This document shows positions 1 to 9,033 of a stretch of DNA of 64,000 bases, piece by piece. The notes under the pieces were generated by a model. That model did no database searches. It worked only from the letters and a program-made list of their open reading frames with translations, and was not told where the DNA came from. The stretch comes from an uncultured Oscillospiraceae bacterium. GTDB taxonomy: Bacteria; Bacillota_A; Clostridia; Oscillospirales; Oscillospiraceae. The DNA lies in contig CAJUAW010000001.1 in NCBI GenBank assembly GCA_910584605.1, positions 7,387-71,386 on the forward strand. Reading direction: 5' to 3'. How positions within the stretch are numbered: position 1 is the stretch's first letter; the number at the start of each line of letters is the position of its first letter. The position numbers and the translations under genes are program-made.

Positions 1-495
1 AGCTACCTGCCCGACCGGATGTACTTTGCCGATTGGATGAAGGCCACCGACCTGTTCGACCTGTTTCAGGATTTTTACAGCGACTTTGAGTACGAGAAGG
101 CCCTCGCCATGTGCCAGAGCCTGGGAGTGGAACCCCGGGACCGGCTGAAGGCCATGTCCAAGGGCACCAAGGAGAAGGTGCAGCTGGTGCTGGTCATGGC
201 CCGGAAGGCCAAGCTGTACCTGCTGGACGAGCCCATCGCCGGGGTGGACCCGGCGGCCCGGGATTTCATCCTGCGCACCATCCTCACCAATTACAACGAG
301 GAGGGCACCGTCCTGATCTCCACCCACCTGATCTCCGACGTGGAGAAGGTGCTGGATGAGGCCATTTTCCTGAAGGAAGGCAAAATCATCCTCCACGACA
401 CGGTGGATAACATCCGGGAACGGGAGGGCAAAAGTGTGGACGCGCTTTTCCGGGAGATGTTCCGGGCGGAGCCTATGGAAGGAGGGGAGTTCTGA
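1..495 (+). CDS. ABC transporter ATP-binding protein, 5'-truncated by window edge
   Basis: C-terminal 164 residues of an ABC ATPase; the reading frame is open to base 1, so the Walker A part lies outside the window. Seen: a degenerate signature motif (MSKGTKEKVQL), Walker B with D-loop (LYLLDEPIAGVDP) and the H-loop (STHLISDVE). The sequence resembles the ATPases of drug- or antibiotic-type exporters of the CcmA family. The stop overlaps the start of the next gene (TGATG), so ATPase and permease are translationally coupled and probably form one exporter. The substrate cannot be told from the sequence. Confidence 0.9.
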   Translation, partial: SYLPDRMYFADWMKATDLFDLFQDFYSDFEYEKALAMCQSLGVEPRDRLKAMSKGTKEKVQLVLVMARKAKLYLLDEPIAGVDPAARDFILRTILTNYNEEGTVLISTHLISDVEKVLDEAIFLKEGKIILHDTVDNIREREGKSVDALFREMFRAEPMEGGEF

Positions 496-1292
496 TGCTG
501 TTTAAGCTGTTAAAATACGACTTCCGGGCCATGTGGAAGCAGTTTTCCCTCATCTGGGGGGCGGCACTGGTGCTGGCCCTAGTGAATCGGTTTAGTATTT
601 TTTGGGATGTGGACGACCACGTTATCGGCCTCAGCGATACCACCGCCTCAGGCATTACGATTTTCGCCTTTATAGCCGTTCTGGCTGCCATGTTCGTCAT
701 CGCTGTCATCTTTGTGGTCAACCGCTTCTCCAAGGGACTGCTGGGCAATGAGGGCTATTTGATGCATACTCTCCCCGTCCGGCCCTGGGAGCTGGTGCTG
801 TCCAAGCTGATCTGCGGAACCGTCACCTGGATAGGTTGCGGGGTGGTGGCCCTTTTGTCCCCCTTCATCATGGCCCCTGTGAACTGGCTTGAGCTGATAC
901 AATTCTCCTTCTGGTCGGAGGCTTTTCGGGGAATTTTCCATGGAGTCATGAAGCACCCCGGCGTGCTGGTCCTGTTGGCGGAATTCTGCCTGGTAATCCT
1001 CTCCCTGCTGGTGCTCTTTATCGCGTCCATGTATCTGGCTATGGCCGTGGGGCACCTGTTCTCCCGCCACCGGCGGCTCATCAGCGTGGCCGTATTCATC
1101 GGACTGTATATCTTGATTGTGAATATATATGGGCGGGTGTTCTCCGTCCGCTTCGTACAGGCTCTGATGAACATGGCTACCGTCAACGCCTACGGCTCCA
1201 TGCTCACCGCCAGCGCCATTATGCTCATTCCCGCCGCCGCCTTTCTGGCTGTGGTGTGCTGGATTCTGGAGCACAAGCTGAATTTGGAGTAA
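495..1292 (+). CDS. ABC transporter permease subunit (membrane protein)
   Basis: A 265-residue, very hydrophobic protein with about six predicted membrane segments, beginning with a short cytoplasmic stretch and a first helix near residues 17-35. It is the partner of the overlapping ATPase gene and fits ABC-2-type permeases that work with a single ATPase gene. A stretch around residues 75-95 reads like the loop after the second helix seen in bacitracin- or lantibiotic-type permeases, but no substrate can be named. The gene ends just before a strong bidirectional terminator. Confidence 0.8.
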   Translation: MLFKLLKYDFRAMWKQFSLIWGAALVLALVNRFSIFWDVDDHVIGLSDTTASGITIFAFIAVLAAMFVIAVIFVVNRFSKGLLGNEGYLMHTLPVRPWELVLSKLICGTVTWIGCGVVALLSPFIMAPVNWLELIQFSFWSEAFRGIFHGVMKHPGVLVLLAEFCLVILSLLVLFIASMYLAMAVGHLFSRHRRLISVAVFIGLYILIVNIYGRVFSVRFVQALMNMATVNAYGSMLTASAIMLIPAAAFLAVVCWILEHKLNLE

Positions 1293-1294
1293 CA

Positions 1295-1326
1295 AAACCC
1301 GCCTGGAGCATACTCCAGGCGGGTTT
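1295..1326. terminator. bidirectional Rho-independent terminator
   Basis: Perfect inverted repeat with arms CCCGCCTGGAG (1298-1308) and CTCCAGGCGGG (1313-1323), a 4-nt loop, flanked by AAA on the left and TTT on the right. It serves the ABC operon and the convergent gene at 1330. Confidence 0.85.
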
Positions 1327-1329
1327 CCC

Positions 1330-2625
1330 TTATTCCATGCACCACAGGGCTCGGATCTCCTCGTGCCGCCGTCTGGCCGCGTCGGTGTTGGCCAGGTTGC
1401 CCTCGCAGCTCCACACTCCATTGCGGCGGATGGCGCTGAGAACGTCGTCCCGATGGTCGATGCGGCTCAGCAGAAACAGGACCTCCCGGCGGATAATCCC
1501 GGCGCAGGGCTCCTGAAAGACCACATATTCCTCCACCGTCTGGCCGCAGAACACCGTCTTGGCCAGCAGCTTGGTATCCACCTCCATGTAGCTCCTCACG
1601 TCCGCGATGAGCCGGTAGACGGCGGACTCCTGCCCGTCAAAGGCCATGCACATGCACCGGTCCTGCTCTCGGAGCAGCGCCAGGGTAAAGGGGAAGGTCT
1701 GGTACACCGTCTTCCGGAGGCGGCGGACATAGGCCCCCTCGCCCCGGAGGACGAAATGCAGCTCCAGCCGGTCCAGCTCTCCGCCGCAGAACCGGTCCAG
1801 CGTCCCCTCCAGCTCCCGGACGGTCCAGCCCTCCCAGGGGATGGTCTCCGGGGCGGGGCGCTTTTGGGGAAACAGCCCGTACACCCAGGGCCGGGAGGGA
1901 GCCCGGCGGAGCGCCTTGACGCCGGTGAGGAAGGGCAGGCAGGTCTCCGGTCCCGGCTCCCGCTCCGGCGGACGCTGTCCGCCCTCCCGGTCCGGGGCGT
2001 TCTCCTTCGGGGAGGAGGCGTCCGGGACCGGGGCCGTCTTCGTGGGGGCAAGCTGGCGGGAGGTGAGCATGTCATAGGCCCAGGGGACCAGATTGTTCAA
2101 AAAATCCTCCAGCTGCCAGCAGTCCCCCCGGGGATGGCGGTCGCCGGGGTGGGCCGGCAGGCCGCCGCCCGCCCGCTCCGCCTCTGTCCAGGGAGTCAGG
2201 TACCCCACAATATCCTCCCGGCCGGCGGGGAAGTATTGGGCCAGACGGGCCGCCCTCTGCTCCGGCGAGGCGTTGTCCCCAAAGCCGTCCTGCAGACCGT
2301 CGGGGACCGTCTGAAACTGATCCGTCAGACTGCCCTTGTAGCACAGGACGTAGCCCCACATGGCGTCATCGCGGACGTAGGCCAGCAGAACGGCGCAGTT
2401 CAGCCGTCCGGACAGGATGCGGGGCACGCTGGTATCCAAAATGCTCCGCCTCCACCGGACAAACACCCCCTCCCGCCGCTCCGCCCACTCCATCTCGGGC
2501 ACCTCCAGCCGGGACATGTCCAGCTCACCCATGTAGATCACGCCGGGCTTCAGCCGCTCCAGCTCCGCCTGGACATGCTTGCGCCGCTGGTGCGGACAGA
2601 TCAGCACATTTAAGAATCTGCTCAT
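1330..2625 (-). CDS. hypothetical protein, 431 aa
   Basis: I do not recognise a family. The start at 2625 (MSRFLNVLICPHQ) is preferred over upstream in-frame ATGs because a good ribosome site (GGAAGGAG) sits 7-9 nt before it and a promoter lies just upstream, which would leave the longer version partly untranscribed. No signal peptide or membrane segment is visible, so it is probably cytosolic. The N-terminal 150 residues and C-terminal 200 residues look folded; between them (about residues 190-250) is a Pro/Glu/Gly-rich low-complexity linker. It stands alone, divergent from the sensor operon at 2760. Confidence 0.7.
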   Translation of the reverse strand: MSRFLNVLICPHQRRKHVQAELERLKPGVIYMGELDMSRLEVPEMEWAERREGVFVRWRRSILDTSVPRILSGRLNCAVLLAYVRDDAMWGYVLCYKGSLTDQFQTVPDGLQDGFGDNASPEQRAARLAQYFPAGREDIVGYLTPWTEAERAGGGLPAHPGDRHPRGDCWQLEDFLNNLVPWAYDMLTSRQLAPTKTAPVPDASSPKENAPDREGGQRPPEREPGPETCLPFLTGVKALRRAPSRPWVYGLFPQKRPAPETIPWEGWTVRELEGTLDRFCGGELDRLELHFVLRGEGAYVRRLRKTVYQTFPFTLALLREQDRCMCMAFDGQESAVYRLIADVRSYMEVDTKLLAKTVFCGQTVEEYVVFQEPCAGIIRREVLFLLSRIDHRDDVLSAIRRNGVWSCEGNLANTDAARRRHEEIRALWCME

Positions 2626-2658
2626 ACACACACTCCTTCCAGATCCCTGTCTATCTGT

Positions 2659-2686
2659 ATTATAGCGGTCCGGGAAAGAATTGCAA
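2659..2686 (-). promoter_or_regulatory. promoter of the 431-aa hypothetical gene
   Basis: On the minus strand, TTGCAA (2686-2681), 16-bp spacer, TATAAT (2664-2659). About 30 nt of leader before the chosen start at 2625. Confidence 0.65.
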
Positions 2687-2700
2687 GCCTTCGATTTTCC

Positions 2701-2729
2701 TTGCTGTTTCAAGGGTTCTGCGGTATAAT
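2701..2729 (+). promoter_or_regulatory. promoter of the araT-araS-araP operon
   Basis: TTGCTG (2701-2706), 17-bp spacer, perfect TATAAT (2724-2729); ribosome site GGGAGGTG precedes the ATG at 2760. It is back to back with the promoter of the 2625 gene. Confidence 0.7.
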
Positions 2730-2759
2730 GGGACACACTATAGATAGGGAGGTGCCCCC

Positions 2760-4379
2760 ATGCTGCGTGTATTTTTAGTGGAAGACGAGAGCACCATCCG
2801 CGAGACGCTTCGGGACACGGTCCCCTGGGCGCAGTGCGGCTACGAGTTCGCTGGAGAGGCGGGGGACGGGGAGATGGCCCTGCCCCTCATCCGTCAGGCC
2901 AAGCCGGATGTGCTGATCACCGACATCCGCATGCCCTTTATGGACGGCCTGGACCTGAGCCGTTTGGTCCTGCGGGAGTTTCCCAACGTGAAAATCATCA
3001 TCATCTCCGGCTATGACGACTTCGAGTACGCCCGTCAGGCCATCGACATCGGAGTGGAGCGTTTTTTGCTGAAGCCCATCACCAAAAACAGCCTGATGGG
3101 CGTGCTGACCGAGGTAAAGGAGAAGATTGAGGGGGAGCAGCACAATTATCTGGCCCAATTCCACCAGGAGGCTCAGGAGTATGAGCAGTACGCCCGCCGC
3201 CGCTTCTTCGAGCGGGTGGTGGGGGGACAGCTCACCGTCCAGCAGATCTACGAGGAGGCCGCCAAGCTGGACCTGGACCTGCGGGCCCAGTGCTACACCA
3301 TCGCCCTGTTCTCCATCCTGCCCAAGGGGACCGGCGTGTCCGAGGTCTACTCCGAGCCCGCCGCCCGGGTCCGGGACGCCCTGCTGGAGCATTTTATGAA
3401 GTATCCGGAATACTTACTGCTGAGGTGGAATCTGAACACCTACGTGGTCCTGATCAAGGCGGACAAGGACAAGATGGACGGCTGCATCCGCCGGTGCGTC
3501 GACACCGTGCGGGACCAATACGAGTCCTGCGCCCCCGACCAGAACTGGTCGCTGGCCATTGGCTCCCCCACCCAGCGGCTCAGCGCCCTGCCCGTCTGCT
3601 TTGAGGAGGTCTCCCGCCTGTGGTCCTGCCGGTACATCCTGCCCCGGCAGCACATTTTGTCCTCCGAGACGGTGGGCTTCCTCACCCAGCAGGACGGCGG
3701 GGACAATCTGGCTGGCCTGGACCCCGCTAAGGTCAACCCCTCCATCTGGCAGGGCCTGCTCCAGTCCGCCGCTGCCGAGGAGATCCCCAGCTGTGTGGAC
3801 GAGTTCCTCCTCAGCGTGGCCCAGGCCCTGGGCTCCCAGCCCTTCTGCCAGTTTCTGATGCTCAGCGTCCGCTTCACCGCCACCGAATATGTTGCCGGCC
3901 TGGGCGTCAGCCAGGAGGAGTTCCTCGCCCTGCTGGACTGCCTGGAGCTCACCGGCCAGAACGTCACCCAGGCGGACCTGAAGCACTACCTCACCCAGGT
4001 CCTCTTCCAGGCCCTCACCCTGCGGGACCGGGCCTCCAGCAGCCAGTACGGCTCCCTCATCGGCCAGGCGGTGGACTACATCGACAACCACTTCACCGAC
4101 GACACCCTCTCCCTCAACCTGGTGGCTCGGGAGATCAACATCAGCGCCAACTACCTCTCCGCCGTCTTCAGCCAGGAGATGGGGGTCACCTTTACCGAGT
4201 ATGTCACCGGCAAGCGCATGGAAAAGGCCCGCGAGCTGCTGCGCTCCACCGACAAACGCTCCGGAGAGATCGCCTTCGCCGTGGGGTACCGGGACCCCCA
4301 CTACTTCTCCTTCCTCTTCAAAAAGACGCAGGGCTGCACCCCCCGCGGCTACCGGGCGGGAGGAGGACGGCGCACATGA
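2760..4379 (+). CDS. araT: AraC-type response regulator of a three-component sugar-sensing system (AraT/YesN-like)
   Basis: A 539-residue regulator. Residues 1-120 form a receiver domain with acidic pocket E8/D9, phospho-acceptor D55 (ITDIRMP) and K103 region (LLKPI). A middle region of about 300 residues is typical of YesN-class proteins. Residues 435-535 carry two AraC-type helix-turn-helix units (ISANYLSAVF and a second ending near YRDPHYFSFLFKK). The gene overlaps the kinase by ATGA. In Geobacillus the AraPST system (lipoprotein, kinase, AraC regulator) activates an arabinose ABC transporter; the neighbouring arabinose operon makes the same role likely here. The symbol is assigned by analogy. 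Confidence 0.85.
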   Translation: MLRVFLVEDESTIRETLRDTVPWAQCGYEFAGEAGDGEMALPLIRQAKPDVLITDIRMPFMDGLDLSRLVLREFPNVKIIIISGYDDFEYARQAIDIGVERFLLKPITKNSLMGVLTEVKEKIEGEQHNYLAQFHQEAQEYEQYARRRFFERVVGGQLTVQQIYEEAAKLDLDLRAQCYTIALFSILPKGTGVSEVYSEPAARVRDALLEHFMKYPEYLLLRWNLNTYVVLIKADKDKMDGCIRRCVDTVRDQYESCAPDQNWSLAIGSPTQRLSALPVCFEEVSRLWSCRYILPRQHILSSETVGFLTQQDGGDNLAGLDPAKVNPSIWQGLLQSAAAEEIPSCVDEFLLSVAQALGSQPFCQFLMLSVRFTATEYVAGLGVSQEEFLALLDCLELTGQNVTQADLKHYLTQVLFQALTLRDRASSSQYGSLIGQAVDYIDNHFTDDTLSLNLVAREINISANYLSAVFSQEMGVTFTEYVTGKRMEKARELLRSTDKRSGEIAFAVGYRDPHYFSFLFKKTQGCTPRGYRAGGGRRT

Positions 4380-5788
4380 ACCGTCCCTCCTCCATCCAGC
4401 ACCGGCTCCGGGGGCTGATCCTCACCTTTGTGCTGCTGGCCGCCCTGATCCTGGCCGCCGCCTTCTCCATGATGGCCCGGTACAACAGCCGCTACAAGGA
4501 CCTGCTGTACAATGTGACCACCGCATCGGAATTCAACCAGGACTTTAAGGCGGCCATCGACCTGAAAATGTACTACTACCTGATCGAGAGCCAGTATTCC
4601 GACGGCCTCCCGCTGGAGGAGGTCCGGGCCGCCCAGCAGCTGGCCCGGGATCTGCTGTCCTCCACCACGGAGAAGGACAGCCGCATGGCCATCTCCAGCG
4701 TGCTCAGCCTGTGCCAGAACCTGGAGGAGAAAATCTACGAGCTCCGGGACACCGGCAGCTACGACGAGCGCCAGAACCAGCTGGAAAACAACATCTACGT
4801 CCTCACCTCCCTCATCCAGGAGTATATGTACAACTACCTCTACTACGAGGCGGTGCATCTCAACGCCCTCCAGGCCCAGACCGGCCGCCAGCTGGTGGCT
4901 GATTTTCTGCTGATCGCCGCCTGCACCGCCCTGCTGGTGCTGTTCTTCTCCTGGAGGGCCGCCCGGCTGGGCCGGTCCATCACCCGGCCCATCGCCGCCC
5001 TGTGCACCCGGGTGGCGGGCATCGGCAGCGGCGACCTGGAGGAGCGGGAGCCCATCCGGTCGGAGGAGTATGAGATCCGCACCCTCAGCGAGGGCTTTGA
5101 GCAGATGGTGGGCCGCCTGAACCGGCAGATCCAGGAGACCTCCCGGAATCAGGAGAGCCTGCGCCGGGCCGAGCTGGCCTTGATCCAGGCCCAGATCAAC
5201 CCCCACTTTCTCTACAACACCATGGACACCATCATCTGGCTCATCGAGGCGGAGAAGACGGAGGAGGCGGTGGAGATGGTGTCCAACCTGTCCTCCTTTT
5301 TCCGCCACTCCCTGAGCCGGGGGGAGGACGTCATCACCCTCCGGGAGGAGGAGCAGCACGTATGCAGCTACCTGCAGATCCAGCAGGCCCGATACCGGGA
5401 CATCATGCGGTACACCGTCAACATCGCGCCGGAGCTGAAGGACGTCTCCCTGCCCAAGCTCACCCTCCAGCCCCTGGTGGAGAACGCCCTGTACCACGGC
5501 ATCAAGCTGAAGCGGGGACTGGGCCACATCTACGTGGTGGGCCGGGCCGAGGGGGATGACATCCTCCTCCAGGTCACCGACGACGGCGTGGGCATGTCCC
5601 CGGAGCGGCGGGAGGAGCTGACCCGCGCCATGGAGCAGGGGGAGCGGGTCGGGTTCGGCCTGTCCACCGTCCACGAACGGGTGCGGCTCTTCTTCGGCCC
5701 GCCCTATGGCCTTTCCATCTCCAGTCAGGAGGGGATCGGCACCACCATCAGCGTCCGCATCCCCTGGAGAAAGGAGGACCCGGTATGA
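4376..5788 (+). CDS. araS: sensor histidine kinase of the three-component system (AraS/YesM-like)
   Basis: A 470-residue membrane kinase. An N-terminal helix (about residues 12-36) and a second one (about 172-190) enclose an extracytoplasmic sensor of about 135 residues. A HAMP linker follows, then the His_kinase domain with the phospho-histidine in QINPHFLYNTMDT, and the HATPase_c domain with N box (LQPLVENALYHGIK) and G boxes (DDGVGMS, GFGLSTV). The start overlaps the regulator stop (ATGA), and its own stop overlaps araP, so all three are coupled. It probably reads the loaded state of the AraP lipoprotein outside the membrane and phosphorylates AraT. Confidence 0.88.
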   Translation: MNRPSSIQHRLRGLILTFVLLAALILAAAFSMMARYNSRYKDLLYNVTTASEFNQDFKAAIDLKMYYYLIESQYSDGLPLEEVRAAQQLARDLLSSTTEKDSRMAISSVLSLCQNLEEKIYELRDTGSYDERQNQLENNIYVLTSLIQEYMYNYLYYEAVHLNALQAQTGRQLVADFLLIAACTALLVLFFSWRAARLGRSITRPIAALCTRVAGIGSGDLEEREPIRSEEYEIRTLSEGFEQMVGRLNRQIQETSRNQESLRRAELALIQAQINPHFLYNTMDTIIWLIEAEKTEEAVEMVSNLSSFFRHSLSRGEDVITLREEEQHVCSYLQIQQARYRDIMRYTVNIAPELKDVSLPKLTLQPLVENALYHGIKLKRGLGHIYVVGRAEGDDILLQVTDDGVGMSPERREELTRAMEQGERVGFGLSTVHERVRLFFGPPYGLSISSQEGIGTTISVRIPWRKEDPV

Positions 5789-6774
5789 AACAGCTTGTTT
5801 CCCTGCTCCTGTGCCTGTTCCTGCTGGCCTCCTGCGGCCTCCGGCAGTCCGGACAGCCAGAGTCGGAGACCCCCCCTGAGCTCCTGGTCATCGGGGTCAG
5901 TCAGGTAGGGTCGGAGTCCGGCTTCCGGGTGGCCAACACCGAATCCATCCGCTCCGTGTTCTCTGAGGAGGCGGGCTATCACCTCCTCTTTGAGGACGCC
6001 CGCCAGAAGCAGGAGAACCAGATCACCGCCATCCGCAAGTTCATCCAGCAGCAGGTGGACTGCATCCTCCTCATGCCCCTGTGCGTCACCGGCTGGGACT
6101 CGGTGCTTCAGGAGGCCAAGGCGGCGGGGATTCCCGTCATTTTGGTGGACCGCACCATTGAGGTGGCGGACGACAGCCTCTATGCCGCCCACGTGGGCTC
6201 CGACTTCTGCTGGGAGGGAGAGCAGGCCGCGGCCTGGCTGGAGGAGACCTTCCAGGACGCGAACGGGCCGGTCAACATCCTGCACATCCAGGGCACCTTG
6301 GGCTCCAGCGCCCAGCTGGGCCGGAGCGCCGGTCTGGAGCAGGCCGTCCAGACCCATGAAAACTGGACCCTCCTGGCTCAGCTGGACGGCGACTTCACCC
6401 AGGCCAAGACCTACGAGGTCACCTGCCAGTGGCTGGACAGCCAAAGCGAGCGGCCAGAGATCCACGCCGTCTACTGCGAGAACGACAACGCCGCCTTTGG
6501 GGCCATCCAGGCGCTGGAGGAGCGCGGCTACCGCTGCGGCGAGGGAGGGGTGCTCATTGTCTCCTTCGACGCCACCCGTCAGGGGCTGACCTACTGCCTG
6601 GAGGGGAAGATTTCCCTGGAGGTGGAGTGCGACCCTCTGGCCGGTCCCCTGGTGGAGAAGGTCATTCAAACCCTGCAGGCGGGCGGCACACCGGACAAAC
6701 ACTACTACGCCCAGGAGCGCCTGTTCACGCCGGAGGACCTGACCCAGGAGTTCATCAGCCAGCGGCCCTATTGA
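5785..6774 (+). CDS. araP: sugar-binding lipoprotein used as sensor (AraP-like)
   Basis: A 329-residue periplasmic-binding-protein-fold lipoprotein. The signal peptide ends in the lipobox LASC, so it is anchored on the outer face of the membrane. The body is a Peripla_BP_4 (ribose/galactose class) protein and is clearly paralogous to the transporter binding protein at 14325-15434: shared blocks include VGSESGFR/VGHESDWR, RKFIQQQVD/RNFIQQGVD, VTGWDSVL/ATGWDTVL, GIPVI-VDRT and LIVSFDA/IIVSFDA. Its position in the two-component operon, rather than beside permeases, says it senses sugar for the kinase. The most likely ligand is L-arabinose or an arabinose oligosaccharide (inference from the locus). 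Confidence 0.85.
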   Translation: MKQLVSLLLCLFLLASCGLRQSGQPESETPPELLVIGVSQVGSESGFRVANTESIRSVFSEEAGYHLLFEDARQKQENQITAIRKFIQQQVDCILLMPLCVTGWDSVLQEAKAAGIPVILVDRTIEVADDSLYAAHVGSDFCWEGEQAAAWLEETFQDANGPVNILHIQGTLGSSAQLGRSAGLEQAVQTHENWTLLAQLDGDFTQAKTYEVTCQWLDSQSERPEIHAVYCENDNAAFGAIQALEERGYRCGEGGVLIVSFDATRQGLTYCLEGKISLEVECDPLAGPLVEKVIQTLQAGGTPDKHYYAQERLFTPEDLTQEFISQRPY

Positions 6775-6784
6775 CCAAAACGAA

Positions 6785-6813
6785 GCATCCCCCGGCCAAA
6801 GGCCGGGGGATGC
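6785..6813. terminator. bidirectional terminator between araP and araD
   Basis: Perfect 13-bp stem, GCATCCCCCGGCC / GGCCGGGGGATGC with an AAA loop, between converging operons. The flanking A and T runs are short. Confidence 0.75.
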
Positions 6814-6820
6814 TCTGTGT

Positions 6821-7519
6821 TCAGCCCTGTCCGTAGTAGGCGCCGGGGCCGTGCTTGCGGAAATAGTGCTTATCCTGATAACGCTGGGGGGCGGGGCCGG
6901 CGGCGGCCCGCACCTGCCGGGTGAGGATGGCCATCTTGGCTACCTCCTCCAGCACCACCGCGTGGTACACCGCCTGGGCCGGGTCCTTGCCCCAGGTAAA
7001 GGGGCCGTGGCTGGCGCAGATCACGCCGGGGACGGCCTTGGGCTCGATGCACCGCTCCCGGAAGGTGTCCACAATGATGACGCCGGTGTTTTTCTCATAG
7101 TCCTCCTCCAGCTCCCCCTGGGTCAGATGGCGGGCGCAGGGGATGGAGCCGTAGAAGTAGTCGGCGTGGGTGGTGCCGAAGCAGGGGATGTCCTCTCCGG
7201 CCTGGGCCCAGGCCACCGCGTGGGGACTGTGGGTGTGGACGATGCCTCCCACCCCGGGAAAGGCTCTGTAAAGCTCCAGATGGGTTTTGGTGTCGCTGGA
7301 GGGCTTCCATTTGCCCTCCACCCGCTCGCCGCTCTCCAGGCTGACCACCACCATGTCTCCAGCGGTCATGCCGTCGTACTCCACCCCGGAGGGCTTGATG
7401 ACCATCAGGCCCTGATCCCGGTCCACGCCGGACACGTTGCCCCAGGTGAAGGTAACCAGATCGTACTTGGGCAGAAGGAGGTTGGCCTCCAGGACCTCCT
7501 GCTTGAGTGCTTCTAACAT
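6821..7519 (-). CDS. araD: L-ribulose-5-phosphate 4-epimerase
   Basis: A 232-residue class II aldolase/epimerase, the usual AraD length. It converts L-ribulose 5-phosphate to D-xylulose 5-phosphate, the last step of arabinose entry into the pentose phosphate pathway. Visible motifs: TWGNVSG and KPSGVEYD near the N terminus, the zinc-binding pair in HTHSPHA, a third histidine in CASHGPF. It is the last gene of the minus-strand arabinose operon, 37 bp after araA. Start MLEALKQEV has the ribosome site GAGGAGG 6-8 nt upstream. Confidence 0.95.
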   Translation of the reverse strand: MLEALKQEVLEANLLLPKYDLVTFTWGNVSGVDRDQGLMVIKPSGVEYDGMTAGDMVVVSLESGERVEGKWKPSSDTKTHLELYRAFPGVGGIVHTHSPHAVAWAQAGEDIPCFGTTHADYFYGSIPCARHLTQGELEEDYEKNTGVIIVDTFRERCIEPKAVPGVICASHGPFTWGKDPAQAVYHAVVLEEVAKMAILTRQVRAAAGPAPQRYQDKHYFRKHGPGAYYGQG

Positions 7520-7536
7520 GATCTTCCTCCTCTCAG

Positions 7537-7553
7537 GCCCCCTCAGCGGGGGC
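7537..7553 (-). other. short hairpin between araA and araD
   Basis: GCCCCC-N5-GGGGGC in the araA-araD gap, without a U tract in the direction of transcription. It may stabilise or pause the mRNA; it is not a convincing terminator for this operon. Confidence 0.4.
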
Positions 7554-7556
7554 TTT

Positions 7557-9020
7557 TTACTTCAGCTTCCAGGCCAGATCGGACAGGAACAGGTCATGCT
7601 CCAGGGACTCTACGGTGGTATCCTTGGTGATGTGGACAAACTCGATGTCCAGCATGTTGGCCCAGTCCTTCATCTGCTCGGCGGTGACGTCGTAGCTGAG
7701 GACGGTGTGGTGGGCGCCGCCGGCGGTGATCCAGCACTCCACGCCGGTGGTGAGAGAGGGCTCCGCCTGCCACATCACCCGGGCCACGGGCAGATTGGGC
7801 ATGGGCAGGATGGGCTTGACGCAGTGGATATCCTGGCAGATCAGGCGCAGGCGTCCCCCCATGTCGATGAGGCTGACCACGATGGCGTCCCCCTCCTTGC
7901 CCTCGAAGACCAGGCGGGCAGGGTCCTTCTCGTTCATGCCGATGCCCAGGTGGTGGGTCTCAATGCGGGGCTTTCCGGCGGCGCAGCAGGGGCAGACCTC
8001 CAGCATATGGGCGCCCAGGGAATACTCCTTGCCGGGCTCCAGGTTATAGGTGTAGTCCTCCATGAACAGGGAGCAGCCGTTGCCCCCCTCGCCCATAGCC
8101 TTCATAATGGCGGTCATGGCAGCCACCTTCCAGTCGCCCTCGCCGCCGTAGCCGTAGCCCTGAGCCATCAGGTGCTGGCTGGCCAGACCGGGCAGCTGTT
8201 CCATGCCGTACAGGTCCTGGAAGGTGTTGGAGAAGGCTTTGCAGCCCTCGGCGTCCATCATCTTCTTGATGGCAATCTCCTCCCGGGCCTGATAGCGGAT
8301 GTGGTCGATCTTGTCGGTAGCAATGTCGTAACTGGCCTTGTAGGTGTCCATGAGGGCGTCGATCTCGGCGTCGGTGACCTGATCCATCACCTTGACCAGG
8401 TCGCCCACGGCCCAGGTGTTCACCTGCCAGCCCAGCTTGGTCTGGACCTCCACCTTGTCGCCCTCGGTGACGGCCACCTCTCTCATATTATCACCAAACC
8501 GCATCACTTTCAAGCCCCTGGATACGACCACCCCCACGGCGGCCTTCATCCAGCTGCCGATGCGCTCCCGGACGGCCTCGTCCTGCCAGTGGCCGGCGAT
8601 GACCTTTCGGGACATCCGCAGCCGGGCGGCGATAAAGCCGTGCTCCCGGTCGCCGTGGGCGGCCTGGTTCAGGTTCATGAAGTCCATGTCGATCTCCTCG
8701 TTGGGGATGGCACGGTTGTACTGGGTGACAAAGTGGCAGTAGGGCTTCTGGAGATTGGCAAAGCCGTTGATCCACATCTTGGAGGGGGAGAAGGTGTGGC
8801 ACCAGGTGATGATTCCGGCGCAGGAATCGTCGTAGTTGGCCTCCTTGACCACGCTGGCGATCTCCTTGTTGGTCTTGGCGGTCACCTTGTAGATCAGAGG
8901 GAAGGGCAGGGCCTTAGACAGCTCATCCGCCATCTCCTGGGCCCGGGCGGCCACCGTCTCCAGCACCTCGGGGCCGTACAGGAACTGACTGCCCACCACA
9001 AACCAGAACGAGTAATTCAT
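7557..9020 (-). CDS. araA: L-arabinose isomerase
   Basis: 487 residues from the ATG at 9020, matching the family length of about 490-500. It interconverts L-arabinose and L-ribulose in the cytosol using a divalent metal. The chosen start ([12 protein letters not shown]) has a good site (AAGGAGG) 8 nt upstream; a longer frame to 9155 runs into the araB coding region and is not used. Typical AraA blocks are present: the N-terminal [35 protein letters not shown] and the C-terminal part with histidines of the metal site. It lies 13 bp downstream of the kinase gene. Confidence 0.95.
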   Translation of the reverse strand: MNYSFWFVVGSQFLYGPEVLETVAARAQEMADELSKALPFPLIYKVTAKTNKEIASVVKEANYDDSCAGIITWCHTFSPSKMWINGFANLQKPYCHFVTQYNRAIPNEEIDMDFMNLNQAAHGDREHGFIAARLRMSRKVIAGHWQDEAVRERIGSWMKAAVGVVVSRGLKVMRFGDNMREVAVTEGDKVEVQTKLGWQVNTWAVGDLVKVMDQVTDAEIDALMDTYKASYDIATDKIDHIRYQAREEIAIKKMMDAEGCKAFSNTFQDLYGMEQLPGLASQHLMAQGYGYGGEGDWKVAAMTAIMKAMGEGGNGCSLFMEDYTYNLEPGKEYSLGAHMLEVCPCCAAGKPRIETHHLGIGMNEKDPARLVFEGKEGDAIVVSLIDMGGRLRLICQDIHCVKPILPMPNLPVARVMWQAEPSLTTGVECWITAGGAHHTVLSYDVTAEQMKDWANMLDIEFVHITKDTTVESLEHDLFLSDLAWKLK

Positions 9021-9033
9021 AAAAAGTTCCTCC

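Noticed and set aside
7537..7553. Hairpin between araA and araD as a terminator
   Set aside because: Its T run lies on the wrong side for the minus-strand transcript.
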